From positions 1 to 35,085 of the forward strand of contig QXCR01000306.1 of NCBI GenBank assembly GCA_004380135.1: 35,085 nucleotides of DNA, read 5' to 3'. The stretch's first letter is position 1; every line of letters begins with the position of its first letter. This stretch comes from Stemphylium vesicarium (Eukaryota > Ascomycota > Dothideomycetes > Pleosporales > Pleosporaceae). Below the pieces are notes generated by a model that was not told the origin of the DNA, made no database searches, and saw only the letters and a list, made by a program, of their open reading frames with translations. Below, one piece after another: positions 1 through 11,731 of the stretch. The translations under genes were made by a program, and so were the position numbers.

Positions 1-3000
1 ATTCTATATAAAATTATTATATAGAGTTTAACTAACTTAAGCTCTAGTTAAGAGAACGCTTAAGCTATATAAGTAAGAAAAGTATATTTATTAAGGGACT
101 TCTTCTAAAGCTTTAGGAAGTACTTATTAATATTAATAATAATATTTCTTTTAAAGAGCTAGTCTATAAGATAGTAAGAATAATAGATAACCTATACTAC
201 GCAGGACTAGCTACTAGAGTAAGTAGAAGTACGTAACTATATATAAAAGAGATTCTAATATATACTTAGACTATACCTTAGAGTAAAGAAATAGACTAGA
301 AGCCTATAAGGGCGAATAAGGCTATTATATAAAAGAAGAGACTTAAGAAAAGTACTCTTATCTATTACGCATATAGTATAGAAGAGTACTTTATTAGAGA
401 ATACTTAGATATAATTAAAGTATAAAAGGCTTATTTAGTATAAGACTAAAAGTACTTAAAATACTTAGATAATATATTAGAAAAAAAATAGCTCTAAGCT
501 AAAGTCTTAGCTTAAAGTCTTAGAAAATAGATTAGAATACTTATAGTAAATAAAACTAGTTTTAATAAAAGTATATATATACTACTATTAACTATTAACA
601 TAATTTTTAATAATATCTATAACGCGATAGCGTTAATAAATAGTAGTTACTTATACTATATCTTAATAATAAAAAATTTACTAACTAAAACTATCTTAAG
701 TACTTCTCTATCCCCCCTGTATAAGATTAAAAGAATCAATAAGAAAATATTCTAGATAATTAAGATTATCTAATAAATATTTAGAATATATAGATATAAA
801 AAAAATACTAATATATATATTATTAATATACTAAGAAGAGATATTATTTTAGAAAAGAGCTAATTAGATTACTATAAGATATTTATTAGCTTAGCTAAAA
901 AAAAGCCTCTATATCTACTTAGTAAGTATTTAAGTATAAATAAAAAAAAAGAAGAAACTACTATCTAAGCTATAATAAGTAAATATAGTAGTATTTACTA
1001 TATTTACTTATAAGAAAAGTCTAAGTAGAGTTTATATATTTACTATATTAATTATAGATATTAATAAGATATTATAATCTAAGAAGAAGGTAGATATAAA
1101 AGTAGTACTATCTACTAAGTATTAAGAGTTCTATAAGTTATTTAATTTAAAAAAGATAAATAAGCGATTTTTATATAAAAGTCTAAAAGTAGACTATAAG
1201 ATTAAACTTAATCTAAAAGATACTTAGCCGCTATAAAGGCTATTATATAGTATATCTAAAGAAAAGTTATTAATTTTATATAAGAAGCTTATATTCTTAC
1301 TTAAGAAAGAATTTATTTAAGTTAGTAGCTTATTAGTAGCTACGCTAGTATTATTTATAAAGAAGCTAAAAAAAGGCCTCTATCTTTATATTAACTATAG
1401 AGTGTTAGATAAGATTACTAAAAAGAATAAATACTCTCTTTCTTTAATCTAAGAAACGCTTAATAACCTAAGTAAAGTAAAATAGTTTACTAAACTAGAT
1501 ATTATCGCGGCCTTCTATAAGATTTGCGTTATAGAAGATAATAAATAGAAGACTATATTTAAAACGCGTTTTAGGCTATTTAAGTAGCTAGTTACTCTCT
1601 TTAGTATAGTAAACTTTCTAAATACCTTTTAGTAGTATATTAACTAGACTCTATAAGAGTATCTTAACGACTTTTACTTAGCTTACCTTAACGATATATT
1701 AATCTATATAGATAGAAATAAAAGCTAATACTAAGAGCACGTCTAAAAGGTACTTAGTAAGCTATAGATAGCTAGACTCTACGTAGATATTAAGAAGTGC
1801 GAGTTTAAGGTTAAGTCTACGAAGTACCTAAGGTTTATTATTAAAGTTAAAAAAGAAATTAATATAGACCCTATAAAAGTAGCTATAATCTATAAATAAA
1901 AAGCGCTAAGTATAGTAAAAAGAGTAAAATTATTTTTAGATTTTACTAATTTCTACTAAAAGTTTATTAGAAACTTTACTTAAGTTACTATATCTCTTAC
2001 TAGACTTACTAGTAATATAACTTTCTAGTAAAGCTTTAAAGAGTAATTAGCCTTTAAGAAGCTAAAAGAAGTCTTTATCTTAGAGACTATACTAGCTAGC
2101 TTTAATCTAGATAAGAAGATAGTATTAAAGTATAACTTATTAAGATATACTATAAGAGAGATACTTTCTTTATATAGAGATAATAATATCTTAAGACTAT
2201 ATATATACTTCTTAAAGAAGAATAACTTCTATAAGTATAATTATAAGATTTACAATAAAAAACTACTAGTAGTAGTTTAATACTTAAAGAAGTAAAATAC
2301 TAAACTATACTTAGTTATTAAGTTAGAATAATTACTAATTATAAGAACTTAAAGTACTTTATAAAACTTAGAATATTAAATAAGTATTAGATAAAGTAGT
2401 CTCTCTTACTAGAACGCTATAATATAGAGATATTATACTACTTAGGTAAGTAGAATATTAGGGTAGACGCACTCTTATAAAGGGAATAAGACTTATCTAT
2501 AGAAGTAGAGAATAAGCGCTTATAAAAGCGCCTTATATAAGTCTTTAAGCTAACTATATCTTACTATAAAGAGTTAACTAAAGAGGATTTAGAGAATATA
2601 CTAGTAATATATACTAACTTAAGCTTAACTTTAGTAGAACTAGATCTATTATTAGTTAATAACTACTTAAAGTAAGAAGTTTAAAGTAAGGCTATTATTA
2701 TCTTTAATTAGCTAGAGGAGCTATAAGCTTTTATAGTAGAGAATAATAGAACTTACTAGAAAGTAAAAAAAGTAATTAAGTAAAAAGAAAAAAAATTCTT
2801 ATTAAGCTTAGGCCTAAAGTATTCTATTATAGAATATATAATTAATAATAAAGTATTAATATACTAAGAGAGAAAATAGATACTAAAAGATAAGCTAATA
2901 TATATTTAAATTATTTAAGAGATTTATATATCTTTTATTATAAGTTACCCTAAAAGAAAGGTAATTTATAAGATATTTATAAGAGACTACTTCTAGCTAA

Positions 3001-4494
3001 GAATAGTAGATAACGCCTAGAGGTATATTAGAAACTATGATATTTATAGTAAGAGTAAGCTATAGAGAGAAGAAAAATAAGAGTTATTAAAATCTCTTCT
3101 AATACCTACTTAGATATAGAAGGAGATCTTTATAGACTTTATAAAGAGACTATTTAAGAATAAGAGTATAATAAGTCTTATAGTAATAATAAACTAGCTA
3201 AGTAAAAAAGTAATCTTTATTCTCTTACTAAATATAATAATAGATATAGTAGTTTAGAAATTTATTAAAAGAGTAGTTATATACTACTAGCTATCTAACG
3301 GGTTTATATTAGACTAAGAGAACTAGTTTATTAGTAAGCTATAGGAATAACTCTACTAAATTTTAAAGATTAATTAGAGGCTATTAATAGTATATTATCT
3401 CTAGATAGATAGTACTATAGAGAGAATAAATAGCGTCTAGGAAGCCTATATCTAATTCTTTATAAACTAGACTTAGATAGACTAAGCTACGCTCTACCTA
3501 ATAGCTTAAATCGCGATTAATAGTAAAAACGTAATATTAATAGGTGTATTATTTTTCTTTTTATAATATAGCTATAACGTTAATCTATTATAGTTATAGA
3601 TATTAGAAGAATAAGCGCTCTCTCTAAATATGCTTAATAACTACTTAGATAATAAGAAAGTAAAGTAGATTATCTTAAAACTCTAAAGCGTTCTTAAGTT
3701 AGCCTAGGTAAGTATAATAAGTATATAATAGAAGTAGAAATAATAAGTAAATAAGTTATAATAAAAGGCTTAATAATACTAAGTAAGTAATAAGATTTAA
3801 TTACGCTTAAACTAGTAGTATAGTACTAAGTAGATATTAAAGAAGCTAGACTAGAAAAACGCTAAATATATAATACTAAAAGCAGTTAATAGCTACTTAG
3901 TTAAGCTAAATACGCCTTTAAGCTTCTATCTAGTATTCTATATTAACTAAATTAAGCTTATAAATTTAGACTTACTATTAAGCTAAGAAATAGATAATTC
4001 TTAGCTACTAGCGCTATAAGTAGTAGAAGAGAATAAATAAATAGTAAAAAATATTATAGTAGAATAGAAACGCCACGTTAAAAGAGAAGCTGAATATAAA
4101 TATAAAATTAAATAAAGAGAATACTATTAAATATTATTTAACCTAGTCTAGCTACTTAAGAATATAGAAGCCCTAGACTACTAGCTATCTTATATAGTAT
4201 TATACTATAACGCTAAAGAACGCCTTCTAAATAAGTTTTAAGAGGAAAATAGATAGACCTTTAAAAAGAGAGGGTATTATAATAAGCTAAACGCTCTTTA
4301 GTAAAGCTCTTTAATAGAATTATAATAAATATTTTTAATAGACGCTTAGATTACTTTAGACTAATATTTTTCTAGTAGATAGATAAATACTAGCGTAGAT
4401 AGACTAATAGCTTCTTATTAAATATAACTACAGTATACCTAGCCTTGCTATCGGCTATCTACTCCTTGAGTGCTCCTAGAGCTAGCCCCTTACA
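1..4494 (+). mobile_element. RIP-degraded Ty3/gypsy LTR retrotransposon, 5' end outside window
   Basis: Conceptual translation through stops gives, in order, a gag zinc knuckle (363-404), an aspartic-protease-like region (about 560-900), reverse transcriptase (about 1140-1850) with a YLND box at 1684-1695 where YxDD is expected, RNase H (about 2080-2300), integrase (about 2880-3540) with the HHCC finger partly turned to Tyr, and a chromodomain-like stretch (about 4040-4200). This is the order of chromodomain-bearing Ty3/gypsy elements of fungi. Stops are nearly all TAA/TAG at sites where Gln or Trp is expected, and CpA/TpG is almost absent, so the copy has been through RIP and cannot encode protein. 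The end at 4494 (CCCCTTACA) is supported because a second copy at 33886-34793 shares sequence exactly up to this point and then differs. Gag start and 5' LTR lie outside the window. Confidence 0.88.
363..404 (+). other. Gag CCHC zinc knuckle with every ligand mutated to Tyr
   Basis: The spacing fits C-x2-C-x4-H-x4-C, but the four ligand codons read TAT, TAT, TAC, TAC. TGY-to-TAY is a G-to-A change and CAY-to-TAY a C-to-T change, so both strands were mutated, as RIP does. The retroviral-type nucleocapsid knuckle is identified by spacing and by position just before the protease. Confidence 0.7.
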
Positions 4495-4559
4495 CGGATT
4501 AACGTTTCTAAAGTTATTAACCTCCCTTAACGTATAATAACTTTAAGAGATTCCATAAA

Positions 4560-7500
4560 TATACGCTAGTATACCTATAATATCTTAATAGACTAAGCGT
4601 CTCTCTAATTATACTCTTAGGTAATATAGACTTATATAAGGTAATTCTACTAATTAAATTTAGTAACGCAAAATTAGATTCTAAGATAATTAATATTTTT
4701 ATAAAGATATAGGACCGCGAGAAGAAATATATAGAGAAGCTATATAACTTTCTAGATAATAAGCTAAGAATCTTTTATAGTATCTACTATTATATAGATA
4801 CTTAGCTAAGTTAATTCTATATAGTCTTCCTATAGATTCTAGAAGGTTATATATAAGAATACTATCTCTACTTTATTAACTAGTAAATAGATATATTTCT
4901 AACTATATATATAAAGCTTAAAAACTACTTTAATATAGACGTTAATTATAGCTACTACTATATAGACTAGATAATAATATTCTTTATTAAAGTCTATAGA
5001 GAGAATTCTAATAAGATACTATATAAGGTCTTTAATATTATACTAAATAAGCTTTAACTATATTAGAGGGCTCTTAGCTAGTAGTATATAAGAGAATACG
5101 CGCTCTATACTACTATAATTATAGTATACTAAGGCGTTAAAGAGTTTATAATAGCGCTCTATAGGCTATCTCTAAAGTCTAAGATTATATTTAGAGATCT
5201 ATAATTTTTAATTAAAAACTTACTTACTATAATTATCTCTACTAATTTTACTAAAATAGATTAAGATAACTAATACTATATAGACTACTAGTTTAGTAGT
5301 AATAAAAGAATTTAAAGTAGATTCTAGAATAGAGGTAGAAGTAAAGGCGCATTTTAGAAAGATAATTAATACTTAAATAATAGCTATAGATTTAAGCTAC
5401 GCTAGAAGAAGAAGTGCTTTATATACTAGAAGAAAGGCTGCTAGTCTACTAACTATATAGACGATAAGCGCAAAGCTGCACGCACGTAGTTTCTCTCTAC
5501 ATATCACTTTATAGGAGGATAGCCGCCTATTAACTTTTCTATACACCTTATAGAATACGAAGATAGTAAGTATACTAGCTAGTATAATTAGATAAGCTAG
5601 AGAGAAAAGGAAAATTATAAGAATAGTAATAATAATAGTACTCATAATTAGTAATACTATAAATACTAATTCTTTAAAGAGTAATACTTTATAGACTAGA
5701 TATTCTTATATTATATCTCTAGTAATAATATATATAACTAAGGTACGCTATTAGTACTAGCATTATAATTTCTACTTAAGAACTACTATACGCGATCTAT
5801 ATACTAAGGCATTCTACTAGATATAAGCGCGGTAAATATATTTACTATTAGTAAGAAGTAGTATCTTATATTTATATAAGAAGACTTAATAGTCCTATTA
5901 GATATATCTATAGTAGAAAAGATATCTATTAGATTTAATAAAAATAAGACTATAATATTTATTAGGACTATATAAGTTATTATAAAGATTAAAAAGATTA
6001 ACTTTAAAATATTTAAAGTACTTATACTAATTTTATTATATTTTATAGATATAAAAAAGCTGGATATATACTTTAATAATATTATAAATAAGCTTATTTA
6101 AAATAAGATATATATTCTTATCCTTTATAAATAGAGATATCTATAATTCTATCTAAATAAAAGTAAGAGAGTAATAGTATTCTTAATAAAGATAGAGTTA
6201 AGATAACTCTATTACTAATTTAGTTATTTAGCTATTATATAATTATCTAAGCTTTTAAAAGATATTAGCTATAATAACTTTAAAAAGAAAATTTTAAAGA
6301 AAGTTACTTGGTTCTACTACTATTATTAACTTTATAGCTTAGCGCTACGCTAATTTAAATTTACTTTTAAGAATAATTACTACTTTAACTATAAGATACT
6401 TATAGATATTATATTTTTTAATAATAAGTCTATACTATATATATAGTTAATTCTTTAACTATATTTTAAGGCGCGAAGTTCTTTAGCGCTATCTTAGCTA
6501 AGGAGATATAATAAGTACTACGGATACTATAGATTAACACGTATTAAGGGCTACTAGATATTATTACGCACGACGCAGGCACCAATTTCGCGAGCGCAGA
6601 ATTCTAGGTAGAAGCAAAGATTATAGGAGTCACATATAAGTAAGTACCTACAGAGGCGCACTAGTCTATAGGTAAGATTAAGAGGTATTATGCACCTCTA
6701 TACCGCGCATAGGATATACTCTACGTAGAGCTTAATAATAGTATATCTAATAAGATAATTCTTTAGATAGTTATAAAGGCTACTAATAATATAGCGTGCT
6801 CTAATAGGCTAGTTCTAACTCTACTAGATTTTAGAGTATATCTATAAATAACTATTAAGTTACTACTATCCCTCTTAATAATTAAGCGTAGTAAGGCTTT
6901 TTAAAAAGTAATAAAGGCTTTATATAAGCTTACTATAGAGCGCTAAGTTATAGACGCCTTAAATACCTAAAATAGACTAGATACTATAGATATACTCGCG
7001 CTCCCACTCTAGAGCGAAGTCTTAGTATAGAGAGAGAGTAATAGCTAGAATAGCCTATATAAGATCGCTAGTATAGATAGCCATAATATTACTATAGATA
7101 TAGTTAATAGTCTAATAATATTTAGATTAACTATTATTAAGCTATACTATAAATTAGACTACCTTTAAAGCGACCTTAATATACTATATATACTATATAA
7201 GCTATATAAGCTAGTAGTAGTACTTCTAGTAGCGTAATTATATAGAAGATACTAATCTCTAGAATCTAAGAATAAGTATAAGGCGCACACGTATATTACT
7301 AAGAAGTAAGATAATTTTAAGCTAGCTATTAAGCTATATAATAATAGTATAATTATAACTTTAGACGTATCTTTTAAAGTATCTAATAATTAAGAAATTA
7401 ATAATCTTATAAGCTATAGAGTTTTTAAATTTAAGTAATATAATAAGAGGCTATATAGTAAAATTAATATATTTAAATTACGCCTAGTATATAAAGTTAA

Positions 7501-8448
7501 GAGGAAAATAATTAAGCTATATAAGAACTCTTATCTAATTATTTAAGACTATTAAGATCTTAGTAAAGAGACTATTTTAATATAATTTTTAACTATTTAG
7601 AGATATAGCTAGCATATAATTATATTATTAGCGCCTAGGCTAGTATAATATAGTATAAGCGTTAAACTATATAATATTACGTAGGTATATCTATAGGTAA
7701 AGATATTACTAAAATAGATAATACTTACTTACCTCCTTACTAAGCTAGTATTCTAATATCTAAAGAGTAAACTACTCTATATAATTAAGCTACTATATAG
7801 AATTATAAAGGTAGAAGTCTATTAGTAGATAATCTATTATAGGTACTACTATAAAGAATTAGATATAGTAATATTAATATATAATCTATACTTATTAATT
7901 ATAAATAGCGATACTAACGTCTTTAGTATTATTAGTATATAAATAGATAATACTCTTATATTTAGAATAACCGCGTTCTTATTACTAAAAAAGAAAAAAA
8001 TCTAGAAAGTATAGTTCTAAATAAAGCTAAAGGTAGCACTTATATAAGAGGTATTATTAGACTTTAATAGATATATACTTATAATAGATAATAGTAGTAA
8101 ACTAGTCTTATCCCTCTAGTAGAAAGAATAAGAAGGAAAAATTAGGCTTATAGATATTAAGTTACCTAACTACATATAATAGTATATATAATAGCGCGCC
8201 TAAGAAGTATATATCGCATTAATATACTAACTAGAGGTATTATTTAACTTATCTATTACTACTTAAGCGTAGTAACTATTAGATAAGAATATTAAAGTAC
8301 TTTATAAGCGCCTAAAGTAGTTAATAGAGAATCTTAATTATAGTTTACGCTATATTATTATTAATCTTCTAGAGGCTAAGCTAATAGTCTTTATAGATAG
8401 CTCCTTTACTAATAATAAGGACCTTAGCTTATAGCTAGGCTTTATCCT
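4560..8448 (+). mobile_element. RIP-degraded Ty1/copia retrotransposon, truncated in RNase H
   Basis: Frames aligned through stops give a copia order: gag, a knuckle at 5412-5456 (first Cys kept, second now Tyr), a protease-like region (about 5660-6050), integrase core (about 6330-6750), reverse transcriptase (about 7600-8050) and the start of RNase H (about 8380-8448). In integrase the second Asp is intact (6572-6574), while the Glu of the DDE triad reads Lys (AAG, 6680-6682). The RT catalytic pair reads Asp-Asn (7946-7951), a G-to-A change. Integrase before RT distinguishes copia from gypsy. The frame stops where a solo LTR begins at 8449; the rest of RNase H is not found on the far side. 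The left boundary is approximate; 4495-4560 is unassigned. Confidence 0.82.
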
Positions 8449-8528
8449 TGTGATGGGCTACGCCCTAAAAAGAGAGTGCGCTACGCCAAGTGGGCTGCGC
8501 TAAGGCCTGAGAGTCAAGAGACCTCAGA
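8449..8528. mobile_element. Left part of an interrupted solo LTR
   Basis: This 80-bp GC-balanced piece starts TGTGATGGGC. With 11612-11731, which ends GCCCATTACA, it forms one LTR-like unit of about 200 bp whose ends are inverted (9 of 10 bases; the mismatch is G/A, RIP-type). Element 8529-11597 is inserted inside it. Orientation cannot be fixed. Left outer flank is copia RNase H and right outer flank is pogo transposase, so the outer flanks do not form a target duplication. Confidence 0.6.
8515..8528. repeat. 14-bp direct duplication, left copy
   Basis: CAAGAGACCTCAGA directly precedes the 5' LTR at 8529. The same 14 bp, with one C-to-T difference, directly follows the 3' LTR (11598-11611). 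It sits inside an older LTR, so it behaves as a target-site duplication, but LTR elements usually make 4-6 bp. Confidence 0.7.
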
Positions 8529-8815
8529 TGTAACGACGCAGGCAAGACAAGAGATCCAAACTCTGCGTAGTCTCACTTAGAGGCATATAAGAGTGCGTAG
8601 GAGAATTATAACCTAAGATTTATTAATACCTATAGGTCTTATATAAAAGAATTATAGAAACTATCTATCTATATTTAGAGAATAGTAAGCTTAAATATAT
8701 ATAGGCTAGAGAGAGTTAAGTTAGAACTAAGTTAGAATTAGGTCTAAAGTAATTTAGAGTTAACTCTAAATCTAGTCTTAGCTATAGCTATAATAAAGGA
8801 GATAGCTTTATTATA
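8529..8815 (+). repeat. 5' LTR of the nested element (287 bp)
   Basis: Begins TGTAACGACG and ends ATTATA, the RIP form of GTTACA kept in the 3' copy. It aligns throughout with 11310-11597, the differences being transitions. Confidence 0.8.
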
Positions 8816-8947
8816 TTACCTCCCTTTATAGAAAATAAATATCCCTATTTATTTAATATTATTTTAGTAGAGGTTATCCTTTAATTATTATATATTAAGT
8901 CTATATATAGTTTAATACCTTAAAGAGCTAGTATTTAGCTAAAATCT

Positions 8948-9043
8948 AGGTAAAGGTAGCGTTAAATATTTAGGTAAAGGCGGCGTTAAATATTAAGGTA
9001 AAGGCGGCGTTAAATATTAAGGTAAAGGCGGCGTTAAATATTA
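8948..9043 (+). repeat. 24-bp tandem repeat, 4 units
   Basis: Four head-to-tail units of AGGTAAAGGCGGCGTTAAAT plus ATTA. The first unit differs at two positions. It lies in the leader of the nested LTR element, between 5' LTR and ORF. Confidence 0.9.
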
Positions 9044-9207
9044 ATTATCCTATAACTTAGCTACTTCTATATTCTTCTCTCTATTCTTAAGCCCTTCTTT
9101 CTTTATCCTTTATAATAATAACACATATACGTTCTTTTACTCTAATAGGTTTTAGTTACTCACTCTATATAGATCTCACACCACCACAACACACACACAC
9201 ACACACT

Positions 9208-11300
9208 ATGCCTGTGCGCTGCCCTGTCGGAGCGCTGCCGGCGGCCCACCGGGTCATGTGCCTTCGGGCGGCCAAGGCCATGGCGAGAGGCCATATTGTC
9301 GAGTATCAGTTTGCCTCGCGGGGATCCAAGAAGTGCGCGTACTACACCAAGTAGAAGAGTTCGTGTAATTTAGTAAGTATTTAATACTAGTTTATAATAC
9401 TTTAGCTTACTTACTCTAGATTCTAATTTATATTAGTAAGAAGTTTATAGTTCTACTTTAAAAACTAGAGGTATATTAGGAACTTTCTAATAGTAATAAT
9501 AAGTAAATAGCTAATTTAGTAGAGATTTTAGAGGTAGCTAAATTACTAAGTCTATATATCTAAATAACTTAGATTTAGAAGAAAGACTTAGATACTCTAA
9601 AGTTATTAACTACTAGTTATTATCTTCTAAAATAGATTCTTAAGTAGGTCTCTATTCTAAATAGCTAGGTCGCCTTCTTAGAGACGCGAGTAGAGTATAG
9701 TTAAGGTATAAAAATACTTTCCTCTAAATAAGTTTAATAAGTTTATATTAGCTAGGTTATACTTATTCTAGCCTAAGATAGAGAGTTTTCTTAGGCGTCT
9801 CTATTTCCTAACTAGTTAGTATTTAGGGCGAACTTAGTTGCGTCTATAAACTCTTATTTTTTAACTTCTATCTTAATCTCTCTTATATAAGGCGTAAAGT
9901 AATTCTTAGAGAAGTAACTAGTCTTTCTATAGTTATAGTAAGTACCTAATAATAAAGATAGTTAAGAAGTAAGAGTATATAAGGGAGCTCTATTAATACT
10001 AGAGAAGGCTTAGAATAGTATTATACGTAATTCTATAGTTAGTAGTTAGAGCTACTTTATTACTTATACCGTAGATTAGGTTAATAGTAGTATTAATCTC
10101 TTTTTAGAGTCTTAGTAGTAAGAGGTTATCTTATTATAATTTAAAGTAGTAGTAAGTAGAGTATTACATTACTCTATATTAAAGGCGGTAAGGTACTCTA
10201 CTATTAGTATAAATTTATTTTTCTAGGAGCGTTAGAAGTCTAAGTTAGATACCTATAGTAAAGATATAATTTTTTCCTAAAGGTAGAAGAATTACTCTAA
10301 TTTAGATATAGATCTCTTAATAGCTATATTAAGAAACTTTACTTTAAAGAAGGTAAAAGTTTCTCCTTTTTCTATTTATAAATAGTAGAATACTAATCTA
10401 CTTTCTACTTACTTATTTCTAGAGATAAAGAATAACTTAAGTAAATTAATTATTTCCTTAGTATTCTTAAACTATTAATTATCTAATTTAGATAAGTACT
10501 AGAGCTTTAGGTACTCTTTTACTAGACTAGACATATATCCCTAAACTAGGGCTATTCTAGCTTATTTACTCTAGTAGTAATTAGAGTTAATATCTAATTA
10601 ATTCTTAATTAAGGCCTACTATTAGCGGAAAGTAGATTCCTTTATATTAATAAGGTAGTTAATTATTAGTATACGTTTAGATAGTTTTACTTTAGATAGT
10701 AAGAGAGACTTAGACTAGAATCTTACTCTAAGAGTATTATAAGATTATTAAGTAATTATTAAAGCTAATTTAGTAGTAGATAGAATAAAATATTCTTATA
10801 TTAAATAACTAACTTAAGCTTAGAGCCTTTTAATTTCTTTAAGTAGCTTATTAATATTATTAATTATTTTAGTTTCTTCTTCCTAGCTTACCTCTAAATT
10901 AGAGGTAGAATTAGTAGGGACTATAGCTAATACTTTAGCTTAGTTCTTCTTAGGGGTAATTCTCTAAACTAAATTTCTAATAGATCTTACTAGACCTAAT
11001 AGTTTTATTAAGTTACTAAATATTAGTAGTTAGCTTTAATTTTAGTAAGTTATTAATAGTCTCTAAGTTTCTATCTTAGCGCAATCTATGCGGCTTTTCT
11101 AAAGGTAATACTATTATAAGAGAATAGCAAGTTCTAAACCTAAAGGCTTTAGTTAATAGGAAGTTAATAAAATCCTATCTATACTAAATAGTTAGTAGTA
11201 GTAACTATATTTACCTCTAAACTAAATTAGAGGCGTATTAGAATAAAATAAATAGTAGTATAATATTATTAAGAGGCTATTACTAGCTAAGATAAGTTTT
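9208..11300 (+). pseudogene. Spliced ORF of the nested LTR element (gag-like?, RIP-broken)
   Basis: ATG at 9208 follows a (CA)n tract. Exon 1 (9208-9372, 55 codons) carries a Cys motif, KCAYYTK..KSSC, resembling a short Cys cluster with one Cys now Tyr, and one TAG at 9352. A 47-bp intron (9373-9419) has a GTAAGT donor and a CTCTAG acceptor. Removing it joins the frame to exon 2, which runs to about 11300, broken by TAA/TAG at likely Gln codons and without other obvious frame loss. Predicted composition is Leu/Gln/Ser-rich and helical. I recognise no named domain. A gag-like structural protein is the best guess from its position as the only ORF of an LTR element. Confidence 0.5.
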
Positions 11301-11309
11301 CTATAATAA

Positions 11310-11597
11310 TATAATAATATAGGTAAGATAAGAGATCTAAACTTAGCGTAGTCTTACTTAGAGATATATAAGAGTGCGTAAAAGAACTATAATCTAAAAT
11401 CTATTAATATCTATAAGTCTTATATAAAAGAATTATAGAAAACTATCTATCTATATCTAAGAAATAGTAGGCTTAAATATATATAGGCTAGAGAGGGCTA
11501 AGTTAGAACTAAGTTAGAATTAGGTCTAAAGCGACTTAGGGTTGACTCTAAGTCTAGTCTTAGCTATAGCTATAATAAGGGAGGTAGCCTCGTTACA
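11310..11597 (+). repeat. 3' LTR of the nested element (288 bp)
   Basis: Begins TATAATAATAT (RIP form of TGTAACGACGC) and ends CGTTACA. Its left part is more RIP-mutated and its right part less so than the 5' LTR. Confidence 0.8.
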
Positions 11598-11611
11598 CAA
11601 GAGACCTTAGA
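11598..11611. repeat. 14-bp direct duplication, right copy
   Basis: CAAGAGACCTTAGA follows the 3' LTR and pairs with 8515-8528, with one C/T difference. Confidence 0.7.
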
Positions 11612-11731
11612 TGACGATGATAAGTACTAACTGCACCAAGACAACGCCTATGCTTTGTTGTCTTGTGCCAGCCTTTTGGCTAAATGGGCGTACTGTGTAG
11701 TCGTACGCTGGGCTGTCGCCCGCCCATTACA
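11612..11731. mobile_element. Right part of the interrupted solo LTR
   Basis: GC-balanced, not RIP-mutated. It contains a strong inverted repeat (CAAGACAAC, 11-nt loop, GTTGTCTTG) and a short AGCC-TTTT-GGCT hairpin, and ends GCCCATTACA, mirroring the TGTGATGGGC start at 8449. Confidence 0.6.

Larger units (their letters stand above)
8529..11597 (+). mobile_element. Nested LTR element, apparently non-autonomous, with one spliced ORF
   Basis: Paired direct repeats at 8529-8815 and 11310-11597 match base for base except for C/T and G/A differences, and begin TG and end CA (TA in RIP-mutated copies). The 2494-bp interior holds no recognisable protease, RT or integrase. It contains a 24-bp tandem repeat (8948-9043), a CA microsatellite (9181-9207) and one long frame of two exons (9208-9372 and 9420 to about 11300). 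The layout resembles large non-autonomous LTR derivatives that would depend on an autonomous partner for transposition; that dependence is inference. The interior is RIP-mutated except for about 170 bp around the start codon. Confidence 0.75.

Noticed and set aside
5397..5645. 82-residue hydrophobic minus-strand open frame in AT-rich DNA
   Set aside because: It lies antisense to the copia gag knuckle region; its Ile/Leu-rich look follows from RIP composition.
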